A stretch of DNA of 5,561 nt from Gammaproteobacteria bacterium (GTDB lineage: Bacteria; Pseudomonadota; Gammaproteobacteria; DRJJ01): assembly GCA_011052255.1 (NCBI GenBank), contig DRJJ01000018.1, positions 1-5,561 on the forward strand, written 5' to 3'. Below, in pieces: positions 1 through 5,217 of the stretch. The position numbers and the translations under genes were made by a program. The number at the start of each line of letters is the position of its first letter. The first letter of the stretch is position 1. The notes below the pieces were generated by a model. It did no database searches and was not told the origin of the DNA. It saw only the letters and a program-made list of their open reading frames with translations.

Positions 1-2
1 AC

Positions 3-152
3 AACAGCCTGTCAGGGAAAGGCATGCAGTCATCAACGGTTGTTAGCGGAGAAGTCGGTGAGTTAATCTCATCACTGGAAAAAAGGGTTAGTAATCTTGA
101 AGATGTTATCCTGAAAGGGCAGGCATTCCTGAAGGCACTGATTGATAAATAA
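3..152 (+). CDS. C-terminal fragment of an unidentified coiled-coil protein
   Basis: The open frame enters from the left edge and ends at TAA 150-152, giving 49 visible residues; the true start lies outside the window. The last 35 or so residues have a heptad-like pattern of hydrophobics (VGELISSLEKRVSNLEDVI), which suggests a short coiled coil, followed by an amphipathic end that finishes LKALIDK. No catalytic motif, membrane segment or C-terminal sorting signal is visible. I do not recognise the family. Codon use resembles the downstream genes, so it is probably a real gene tail. A 241-bp AT-rich gap with its own promoter separates it from the next gene, so it most likely belongs to a different transcription unit. 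No clear hairpin terminator follows it. Confidence 0.6.
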   Translation, partial: NSLSGKGMQSSTVVSGEVGELISSLEKRVSNLEDVILKGQAFLKALIDK

Positions 153-276
153 ATTTTTACATATATAAATGTTATTACACACCTGGATATTGAAAAACGG
201 GATTTATTGTCGATAAATTTTACACATTACTTTTTATTAAAATAAATAATACTTAAAAATCAATAATATACAAATA

Positions 277-292
277 TGGCATAATTCCTGCC
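277..292 (+). promoter_or_regulatory. Sigma-54 (RpoN) type -24/-12 promoter
   Basis: TGGCATAATTCCTGCC matches the consensus TGGCAC-N5-TTGC. GG (278-279) and GC (290-291) are exactly 10 nt apart, the invariant spacing for sigma-54, and TGGCA and TGC are both intact. Transcription would start near 303, about 90 nt before the GTG of the Tat-secreted protein gene. An IHF-like site with one mismatch (AATCAATAATATA, 258-270) lies just upstream, but it is weak evidence in such AT-rich DNA. A TATAAT box (300-305) overlaps and could serve a sigma-70 promoter, although its -35 position holds only TGGCAT. From knowledge of the field, exosortase/EPS loci often use RpoN with a PrsK/PrsR-type two-component system; no such regulator is visible here. 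Confidence 0.6.
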
Positions 293-347
293 TACTATAT
301 ATAATATAGAGTATGCAATAACCCAAACGTAGTGTGGTGAGTTAAAT

Positions 348-401
348 ATGAAAGCCCGATTATGGGGCCATACTCAACACGAGGATCAAGCACGTGACTG
401 A
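348..401 (+). CDS. Possible 17-residue leader peptide ORF
   Basis: A short ORF (MKARLWGHTQHEDQARD) starts at ATG 348 behind a good Shine-Dalgarno sequence, GGTGAG (336-341), with 6-nt spacing. Its stop TGA (399-401) overlaps the GTG start of the next gene in the string GTGACTGA (394-401), so ribosomes ending here could restart at the GTG. A small GCCC/GGGC hairpin (354-357 with 365-368) lies inside it. There is no run of one amino acid of the attenuator type. It may be a translational-coupling leader or a chance ORF; conservation of the peptide is unknown. Confidence 0.25.
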   Translation: MKARLWGHTQHEDQARD

Positions 402-1065
402 AAAAAATTTGGATGACTTACAAGCCAATGCAGACAAGGCTTCGGGAGATGCTGACAGTCTTTCATCGGAACGGGTTCAAAAGAAAAGGCGCAAGCTGTT
501 AAAAGGTGCTGTCAGTGCTGCACCCGTTATTCTGACCGTCGCAAGCAGGCCTGTGTGGGCAAGGAATTGCTCACTATCTGGCCAGCTATCTGGTAATTTG
601 TCTGACCAGACGGAGGATTGTGCTGGCGAGGGCTGCACGCCTGGATATTGGAGAAACCATCCAGCCAGCTGGCATCCATCCATACAGGATTACCTGTTAT
701 TCGATGTAGTTTTTGGTACCAATGTATTCCCTAACTTTACATTAGGTCAGGTGATTTCACTGTGCAGCAATACCACTATTAACAGGGCAAACATTAATAT
801 CCCGGTTACCTGTACACCACAGAGTGCATGTTTGAATTTGATTATCCAGCTTGGATATCATGCCGTCGCGGCTATTCAAAATGCTGCAACAGAAGTGAAA
901 TATGACCTGACTGTAGAAGAAGTTATCGCTGAAGTACAAGCAACCTACGCAGGTGGTGATAAAAATGAGATCGAAACACAGAAGAACCGCTTTGATATGT
1001 TGAATAATCAGGGTTGTCCCGGTGGCGGAGGCCCAGCCTGTGGCAACAGGTTTACTTTGATATAA
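394..1065 (+). CDS. Tat-type secreted, cysteine-rich protein with CTPGYWRNH motif
   Basis: This is a 223-residue protein of unknown function that is probably exported folded. The N-terminus is a polar stretch (1-29), then KKRRKLLKG (30-38) with twin arginines at 32-33, a hydrophobic segment (about 39-50) and a likely cleavage site after VWA (54-56). That is a typical Tat signal with a long n-region. The predicted mature part has eight cysteines (59, 76, 81, 124, 140, 146, 208, 216), an even number that suits disulfides. It carries GCTPGYWRNHPASWHP (80-95), a motif shared by many secreted bacterial proteins of unknown role, and a Gly-rich tail (CPGGGGPAC). The GTG start is chosen because GAGG (381-384) sits 9 nt upstream and it precedes the whole signal peptide. 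It is the first full gene behind the sigma-54 promoter and lies directly upstream of the PqqD/kinase/nucleotidyltransferase cassette, so it is a candidate substrate of that cassette (inference). Confidence 0.8.
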   Translation: MTEKNLDDLQANADKASGDADSLSSERVQKKRRKLLKGAVSAAPVILTVASRPVWARNCSLSGQLSGNLSDQTEDCAGEGCTPGYWRNHPASWHPSIQDYLLFDVVFGTNVFPNFTLGQVISLCSNTTINRANINIPVTCTPQSACLNLIIQLGYHAVAAIQNAATEVKYDLTVEEVIAEVQATYAGGDKNEIETQKNRFDMLNNQGCPGGGGPACGNRFTLI

Positions 1066-1079
1066 ACATGGGGTTCACG

Positions 1080-1172
1080 ATGTCTGTGAAGATCCTCTTT
1101 TGTAGCCAGGACTCTGCGCCAGTCTTCATGTTTAGTGATTCTGAATATCTCAGGACGGACAGGATTGTCTGA
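1080..1172 (+). CDS. Possible 30-residue ORF coupled to the PqqD-like gene
   Basis: A small ORF starts at ATG 1080, with GGGG (1070-1073) as a possible ribosome binding site 6 nt upstream, and reads MSVKILFCSQDSAPVFMFSD and onward to ...DRIV. Its stop TGA (1170-1172) falls inside TTGTCTGA (1165-1172), where TTG is the proposed start of the PqqD-like gene. This 8-nt overlap has the same geometry as the leader ORF in front of the Tat-secreted protein gene. No family is recognised. It could be a coupling ORF, a remnant of a lost gene, or chance. Confidence 0.2.
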   Translation: MSVKILFCSQDSAPVFMFSDSEYLRTDRIV

Positions 1173-1449
1173 TTACTGGGGCGTAGATAAGCAGTTTCCT
1201 CTGCACTGGCATCAGTGGGGTGATATGCATGCCGTATATCATCCAGGCTCCGGTCAAACTCATATCGTCGATAATCTGGCGGCCCACACCCTTAAATTAC
1301 TCGAAACTGAACCTTCCAACACAGCAGAACTGGTCACGAAACTCTCGAAAAGCCTTGATATGGATAAAGATGATGATCTTTATGAGTATATTGAGAAGGC
1401 GCTCGACGAATTCAAAAGGCTGGGGCTAATTGCATATAATAAAACGTGA
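1165..1449 (+). CDS. PqqD-like peptide chaperone, HPr-rel-A type
   Basis: This is a small cytoplasmic protein of 94 residues from the chosen start, close to the usual length of about 90 for PqqD-like domains. The pattern is that of the 'HPr-rel-A system PqqD family' as I recall it: an early Trp, then LHWHQWGDMHAVYHPGSGQTH with a Gly-Thr/His turn, a helix LAAHTLKLLE, and a C-terminal winged-helix-like part ending in FKRLGLIAY. Classical PqqD binds the PqqA precursor and presents it to a radical-SAM enzyme; no radical-SAM gene is visible here, so the partner must be different. TTG 1165 is preferred because AGGACGG (1152-1158) lies 6 nt upstream and the protein then begins MSDYW, as expected for the family. 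GTG 1135 would add 10 residues but lacks a Shine-Dalgarno sequence. The stop overlaps the kinase start by 4 nt (GTGA), which suggests translational coupling. Confidence 0.8.
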   Translation: MSDYWGVDKQFPLHWHQWGDMHAVYHPGSGQTHIVDNLAAHTLKLLETEPSNTAELVTKLSKSLDMDKDDDLYEYIEKALDEFKRLGLIAYNKT

Positions 1450-2366
1450 AACTGGCAGATATATCGAAAACAGACCTCAGCAATCGCTTGAAAAATGAGG
1501 GGATTCGGTTACGAATAGGTCCCTTTGTAATATTATTAAATACTAGAATAGAGGCGCTGTCATCAGCCCTGAAGCTCCTCTATGGCGAAAGTGAACTGGC
1601 CATCGACGGGGGTTTTTCTGATTTTCATATAAGTCTGGACGCACCTGCCGGATTGCGGGGTTATTACCGCCCACAGGTTCTGTTTTACTTTGACGGACAA
1701 GTTCCATTTAAACCATTACCAATAACACATGCCTTTCCTTTGTTCGAATGGGGGCTGAACTGGTGTATAGCCAAGTATGTACATCAGTATCTGATTTTGC
1801 ATGCCGCAGTTCTGGAAAAAAATAACCGTTCTATCATAATGCCTGGACCCCCAGGTTCGGGTAAAAGCACGCTATGCGCAGCCCTGGCGTTAAGGGGTTG
1901 GAGGCTGTTGTCGGATGAAATGGCCCTGGTGGGTCTTGAAGACCTGTCTCTGACGCCTGTAACAAGGCCTGTCGCGTTGAAAAACGAATCGATCGACATA
2001 ATACAGCGGTTTGAAAGTGACGCAGTACTGGGCCCTCTCTCGTACGACACAAGCAAGGGGACGGTTGCTCATCTACAACCCCCAGTAGATAGTATGTCGC
2101 GGTATTTGGAGAAATCTGGTGTATCGTATATTGTGATGCCAAGGTATTCACCAGAGTCTTCAAATGAAGTCAGGGAAATGCAACAATCCAGCATGTTGAA
2201 GGAGTTAATCAGAAATTCATTCAACTATAATATTTTAAGAGAGGAAGGTTTTCGTACTGCATGCCGTCTGGTAGATGCATGTGGGTGTTTTACGCTTGAT
2301 TTTAACAACCTTGATGATGCCCTGACTTCCATGGACAGGGTTATCCACAATTCAGTAAATGAATAA
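1446..2366 (+). CDS. HprK-related P-loop kinase (HprK-related kinase A type)
   Basis: This is a 306-residue cytoplasmic protein related to the C-terminal catalytic domain of HPr kinase/phosphorylase. Residues 1-115 are a family-specific N-terminal part. Then come YLILHAAVLEKN (114-125), the Walker A loop GPPGSGKST (134-142) and LLSDEMALV (154-162), whose acidic pair takes the place of the HprK metal/catalytic region. The segment TSKGTVAHLQPP (202-213) matches a conserved block of this family. The true HprK N-terminal domain is not evident, and no HPr (ptsH) gene is nearby, so phosphorylation of HPr itself is doubtful. ATP-dependent phosphorylation of some other protein or peptide is inferred only. 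GTG 1446 overlaps the stop of the PqqD-like gene (GTGA), as often seen for obligate partners. The next gene follows after 12 nt in the same reading frame. Confidence 0.85.
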   Translation: MKLADISKTDLSNRLKNEGIRLRIGPFVILLNTRIEALSSALKLLYGESELAIDGGFSDFHISLDAPAGLRGYYRPQVLFYFDGQVPFKPLPITHAFPLFEWGLNWCIAKYVHQYLILHAAVLEKNNRSIIMPGPPGSGKSTLCAALALRGWRLLSDEMALVGLEDLSLTPVTRPVALKNESIDIIQRFESDAVLGPLSYDTSKGTVAHLQPPVDSMSRYLEKSGVSYIVMPRYSPESSNEVREMQQSSMLKELIRNSFNYNILREEGFRTACRLVDACGCFTLDFNNLDDALTSMDRVIHNSVNE

Positions 2367-2378
2367 GTAGAACCTGCC

Positions 2379-3683
2379 TTGCCAATTAAATTACCATTAC
2401 TGTTAAAAATTCTGGTCAAGCCCGATTATTTGCCGGATCTTGATGATTCGGAATGGGATTTGCTGGTGCGGCAGGCACGGGCATCATCCCTGCTTGGACA
2501 AATTTATTATCTGGTTATGGAAGGTGGATACCTGGAGTCTGTCCCGGAAAGGGTTCGTCATCACTTGCAATCAGAAAACAGGTATTTTGAAGCACAAAAG
2601 AAGTCAGTATTGTGGGAGATCGATAACATATCAGGCACACTGGCGCACCTGGATACACCGATAATTCTTCTTAAGGGGGCGGCCTATCTGAAAAGAGGTT
2701 ACAGCGTGTCCCGGGGCAGAATATTCAACGATATCGATATACTGGTCAGGCAAGATCAACTGGATAGAATAGAGGCCAGTTTAAAACAAAAAGGCTGGCT
2801 TTCAACGCATCTCAATGACTATGATCAAAGGTATTATCGTCAATGGATGCACGAAATTCCGCCCTTGAAGCATCATACCCGGGGTACTGTGCTTGATATA
2901 CATCACACCATCTTGCCTCTAACCTCATCTAACAGGCCAGATATCATGAAAATGTTTGATGCATCCGAACCACTGGTGAATGAAGTCAATATTAGCGTCC
3001 TGTCAAAAACAGACATGTTTATCCACAGTGCCACCCATCTTTTTCACGAAAGTGAATTGAGTCACGCATTAAGAGACCTCGTTGATCTGCGACTTCTTGC
3101 CGAGGAACAGGGTAGTGAACTGTTTTGTAACGAATTAACCAACAGGGCAAAGGAGCTGGACCTGTCCTGGCCAGTTTCATATGCTTTATATTATCTAAAA
3201 ACGATATTGCAGTATCAACCAGCTGAATGTAACCATGACCATTTTGGCGGGAAAGAAGAGAAAACTGTCCCCCTGTTTCTGGCGCCACTGTTCACCCGTG
3301 CATTTATGCCAAATCATCATAGTTGTACAAATTTCTTTTCACCTGTAGCATCTTGGTTGTTGTATATCAGGGGGCACTGGTTAAGGATGCCATTCTACTT
3401 GCTGATTCCCCACCTTGTCAGGAAGGCCCTGGCAAGGGATAAGAATAAAAAGAAGCATGGGAGATTTTTCCTGACAAATTTAAATAAAGGAAAAGATATG
3501 AATAAAATGCTTGGTACAATCGGACTTGTTGTCGGGGTTGCCGGACTATTGCTTTCCCTGTTTGCCGGAATTGGTCGAATAAGTGGCAGCTACTATCTAA
3601 TGGGCTTTCAATCCATGACGCTGCTCAATGTGGGTATATCAATGATGGTGGCATCCTGTATGGTAAAGCTGTATTCAGAGTAG
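2379..3683 (+). CDS. Nucleotidyltransferase-family protein with C-terminal membrane extension
   Basis: The main domain (about 1-350) fits the uncharacterised nucleotidyltransferase family PF14907 (NTP_transf_5). Visible motifs are IILLKGAAYL (95-104), FNDIDILV (116-123) with the Asp pair expected to bind metal, MHEIPPLKHH (157-166), VLDIHH (171-176) and RDLVDL (232-237). Relatives are thought to transfer nucleotides to proteins or small molecules; the substrate here is unknown. The frame then continues without a stop through a Lys-rich linker (352-373) into two hydrophobic helices (about 378-398 and 412-428). This tail looks like a separate small membrane protein (see 3498-3683), so the natural product may be a fusion or two proteins. 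TTG 2379 is the only usable start after the in-frame stop of the kinase gene, and the N-terminal helices fit the family, although its Shine-Dalgarno is poor. Translation may depend on coupling to the kinase, which ends 12 nt upstream. Confidence 0.8.
   Translation: MPIKLPLLLKILVKPDYLPDLDDSEWDLLVRQARASSLLGQIYYLVMEGGYLESVPERVRHHLQSENRYFEAQKKSVLWEIDNISGTLAHLDTPIILLKGAAYLKRGYSVSRGRIFNDIDILVRQDQLDRIEASLKQKGWLSTHLNDYDQRYYRQWMHEIPPLKHHTRGTVLDIHHTILPLTSSNRPDIMKMFDASEPLVNEVNISVLSKTDMFIHSATHLFHESELSHALRDLVDLRLLAEEQGSELFCNELTNRAKELDLSWPVSYALYYLKTILQYQPAECNHDHFGGKEEKTVPLFLAPLFTRAFMPNHHSCTNFFSPVASWLLYIRGHWLRMPFYLLIPHLVRKALARDKNKKKHGRFFLTNLNKGKDMNKMLGTIGLVVGVAGLLLSLFAGIGRISGSYYLMGFQSMTLLNVGISMMVASCMVKLYSE
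3498..3683 (+). CDS. Possible separately started 61-residue two-helix membrane protein
   Basis: The last 61 codons of the nucleotidyltransferase frame begin with ATG at 3498, preceded by an excellent Shine-Dalgarno AAAGGA (3486-3491) at 6-nt spacing, the best ribosome binding site in the window. The product has two hydrophobic segments, LGTIGLVVGVAGLLLSLFAG (residues 5-24) and roughly LLNVGISMMVASCMV (residues 41-55), joined by a short loop with GRISGSYYLMGFQ. It lacks a signal peptide pattern and looks like an inner-membrane hairpin. Nucleotidyltransferases of this family do not, to my knowledge, usually carry such a tail. Likely explanations are that the upstream gene lost its stop codon, or that both a fusion and a free protein are made. 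I do not recognise a family. Confidence 0.45.
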   Translation: MNKMLGTIGLVVGVAGLLLSLFAGIGRISGSYYLMGFQSMTLLNVGISMMVASCMVKLYSE

Positions 3684-3701
3684 TTTCATAGTACGCACGA
3701 A

Positions 3702-3935
3702 CCTAAATTCATCAGTTGACCGCTATGATACGAGCTTAATATTTTGAAAGTAAATGCCTTTTTAACTGTACCGCAGTGCACTCAATGGGTGAGTCGCTAC
3801 GACCTGTATAGCACGTTACATTTCGTGTCTGACGGCGTTGCGAATCGTCGCAATAGCTTGCTATTACTCCTCATCGCGCCTTGCCAGCCACAAAATGCAA
3901 CGCACTCTAAAGGCCGTCCAACTGATGAATCTAGG
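3702..3935. mobile_element. 234-bp MITE with IS1380/ISEcp1-type ends
   Basis: This is a non-autonomous element without a transposase. The left end reads CCTAAATTCATCAGTTG (3702-3718), and the right end, read on the other strand from 3935 inward, is CCTAGATTCATCAGTTG, with one mismatch in 17. From memory, the end nonamers CCTAAATTC and CCTAGATTC are those of the right and left inverted repeats of ISEcp1 (IS1380 family), which makes 5-bp target duplications. Here ACGAA (3697-3701) and ATGAA (3936-3940) flank the element and agree at 4 of 5 bases, as expected for an ageing duplication. By that comparison the element lies reversed relative to the neighbouring genes. It sits just after the nucleotidyltransferase gene and before the glycosyltransferase gene, so it may affect expression across that boundary. 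Any 89-codon ORF through it (3744-4013) is judged spurious. Confidence 0.75.
3809..3908. repeat. Imperfect long palindrome inside the MITE
   Basis: The core of the MITE can fold into one hairpin of about 100 nt. The left arm (3815-3833, GTTACATTTCGTGTCTGAC) matches the reverse complement of the right arm (3884-3902, GTTGCATTTTGTGGCTGGC) at 15 of 19 positions, followed by GGCG on both sides. Near the centre are two perfect short inverted repeats, TTGCGA/TCGCAA (3838-3843 with 3848-3853) and AATAGC/GCTATT (3852-3857 with 3860-3865). The internal part does not resemble coding DNA. Confidence 0.65.
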
Positions 3936-4009
3936 ATGAAAAGATTGACTAATCAAACGGGGGTTTATTCTGACCTTGCGGGCATACCTGTTTTTCATTC
4001 TGAGGAAGC

Positions 4010-4336
4010 ATGAGAATATTATATCATCACAGGATCGTATCCAAGGATGGGCAGTTTGTTCATATCGAGGAAATGATAAATGCATTCAGAAAACTTGGAC
4101 ATGATGTATTTGTGGTTGAGCCAGGTGGGGTGCATGAAAGCAAGTTTGGCACTGATGGTGGCAGTATTTCATCGTTAAGGAAATATATCCCTGGCATAAT
4201 CTATGAGCTGCTCGAACTGGGATATAATAGCGTTGTTTTTTTCAGGTTACTGGTTTCTGTCATCAAATATAAACCGGATTTCATATATGAGCGATATAAT
4301 CTGTACATGCCATCAGGAATATGGGTAAAAAAATAA
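4010..4336 (+). CDS. GT4-family glycosyltransferase, N-terminal part (frame-interrupted)
   Basis: These 108 residues form the acceptor-side Rossmann half of a GT-B glycosyltransferase. The start MRILYHHRIVSKDGQFVHIE, then LRKYIPG and KPDFIYERYNLYMPSGIWVK, match EPS-cluster glycosyltransferases of the group-1 (GT4) type, which add sugars from nucleotide donors at the cytoplasmic face of the inner membrane. The reading frame ends at TAA 4334-4336, directly after the run of seven A. The homologous sequence continues at once in the -1 frame (KKIMSIPLFLEINAPLYEER), so this and the frame at 4321-5154 are one gene. Joined by a -1 shift at the A run, they give 381 residues, the usual size for the family. 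The gene may be a recent pseudogene, carry an assembly error, or be expressed through slippage. By itself this half cannot be catalytic. Confidence 0.75.
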   Translation: MRILYHHRIVSKDGQFVHIEEMINAFRKLGHDVFVVEPGGVHESKFGTDGGSISSLRKYIPGIIYELLELGYNSVVFFRLLVSVIKYKPDFIYERYNLYMPSGIWVKK

Positions 4337-5154
4337 TGAGCATCCCTCTTTTTCTGGAGATCAATGCACCCTTATATGAGGAAAGGGCAAAATATAACGG
4401 TATAATAATGAACTCTGTAGCAAAATGGACAGAGACTTATTGCTGGAGCAATGCCGATTTTGTTTTACCTGTAACAGCGGTTCTCGCAAATATGGTTACA
4501 GATTGTGGTGCTGATCCGGAAAAAGTTATTGTAATACCTAATGGTATCAATCAGGAAAAATTCTCACATGCCCCTGCAAGGGATGTGGCGAAAGAGCGTT
4601 TAGGGTTGGAGGGGAAGCTTGTGTTGGGGTTCACCGGCTTTATGCGGGATTGGCATGGGCTGGAAAGGGTTGTTGAATTATTGGCTAGGCATAGTGAAAA
4701 GGTTATACATTTTCTTGTGGTAGGCGATGGTCCGGCACGAAAGGGCCTTGAAAAAACGGCACGTAGTCTTGGAGTGGAGTCCAGCCTGACAATAACAGGT
4801 CTTGTAGACAGGGATCATATTATAGATTTTATTTGTGCATACGATATTGCCCTGCAACCAGATGTTGTTTCTTATGCATCCCCATTGAAGATATTTGAAT
4901 ACCTGGCACTTGGTCATGCAATCGTGGCACCTGATAGTGAGAATATAAGAGAGATACTGGGTGATAAGGTAAATGCACTATTATTCAATACAGAAGTGAA
5001 CGGTTCATTTAATGATTCCATTGAATGTCTTGCTGATAATGACAACCTGAGGTTATCACTGGGCACAGCTGCTAAAGACCTGATAACAGAAAAAGGATAT
5101 ACCTGGATTGAGAATGCTAAAAAGGTCGAAAGGCTGATGTGTTCTAATAAATGA
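4321..5154 (+). CDS. GT4-family glycosyltransferase, C-terminal part (nucleotide-sugar binding)
   Basis: This frame holds the end of the N-terminal domain (PLFLEINAPLYEER, early) and the whole donor-binding glycosyltransferase group 1 domain. Typical motifs are VIPNGIN, LGFTGFMRDWHGLERVVE, LVVGDGPARKGLEK, ITGLVDRDHI and SPLKIFEYLALGHAIVAPDS. The Glu in KIFEY fits the second Glu of the EX7E signature; the first position is Tyr here, as in the 'SPLKxFEY' subfamily. ATG 4321 is only the first possible start in this frame and has no properly spaced ribosome binding site: AGGA (4315-4318) lies 2 nt before it. Translation therefore most likely enters from 4010 by a -1 shift at 4327-4333. The domain is otherwise intact, with no further stops or gaps, which argues against an old pseudogene. 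The stop overlaps an ATG (ATGA, 5151-5154). Confidence 0.75.
   Translation: MGKKIMSIPLFLEINAPLYEERAKYNGIIMNSVAKWTETYCWSNADFVLPVTAVLANMVTDCGADPEKVIVIPNGINQEKFSHAPARDVAKERLGLEGKLVLGFTGFMRDWHGLERVVELLARHSEKVIHFLVVGDGPARKGLEKTARSLGVESSLTITGLVDRDHIIDFICAYDIALQPDVVSYASPLKIFEYLALGHAIVAPDSENIREILGDKVNALLFNTEVNGSFNDSIECLADNDNLRLSLGTAAKDLITEKGYTWIENAKKVERLMCSNK
4327..4333 (+). other. A7 slippery heptamer at the glycosyltransferase frame break
   Basis: In the upstream frame the run reads GTA AAA AAA TAA, so the seven A lie as A AAA AAA. This is the exact phase of a bacterial -1 slippery heptamer, followed at once by a stop codon. A -1 slip continues as ATA ATG AGC ATC and restores the conserved protein. 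CAGGA (4314-4318), a Shine-Dalgarno-like element, ends 8 nt upstream, a placement like the stimulator in dnaX-type frameshifting. No strong downstream hairpin was seen. Transcriptional slippage or a one-base deletion (A8 to A7) would look the same. Confidence 0.6.
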
Positions 5155-5217
5155 AGGATGTCTGTCTTGTATTTCACGAAGTCATCAAATCAGGTGATGG
5201 CATAATAAGGCGGAGTT

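Larger units (their letters stand above)
3684..4009. other. Intergenic region without a supported gene
   Basis: This 326-bp gap between the nucleotidyltransferase and glycosyltransferase genes contains the MITE, a short leftover before it (3684-3701) and a 74-bp leader after it (3936-4009). No protein gene, tRNA or clear factor-independent terminator is seen. TTGACT (3945-3950) looks like a -35 box, but no acceptable -10 box follows at 16-18 bp. Just before the ATG at 4010 there is a GAGG ribosome binding site (4002-4005) at rather short spacing (4 nt). Confidence 0.6.

Noticed and set aside
144..230. AT-rich near-repeats AAATTTTTACATAT (151-164) and AAATTTTACACAT (215-227) as possible activator sites upstream of the sigma-54 promoter.
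   Set aside because: The base composition makes such repeats likely by chance, and no dyad symmetry of a typical enhancer site is present.
1784..2163. Several minus-strand ORFs of 60-109 codons opposite the HprK-related kinase gene.
   Set aside because: They are antisense shadows of a well-supported kinase gene, with no domain pattern.
3945..3973. TTGACT as a possible sigma-70 -35 box for the glycosyltransferase operon.
   Set aside because: The hexamer at 17-bp spacing is TTCTGA, which is not a credible -10 box.
3744..4013. An 89-codon ORF (+) starting with TTG between the nucleotidyltransferase and glycosyltransferase genes.
   Set aside because: Most of it is MITE sequence including the palindrome, it has no good ribosome binding site, and the protein has no recognisable pattern. 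It overlaps the next start by 4 nt, but this is expected by chance.
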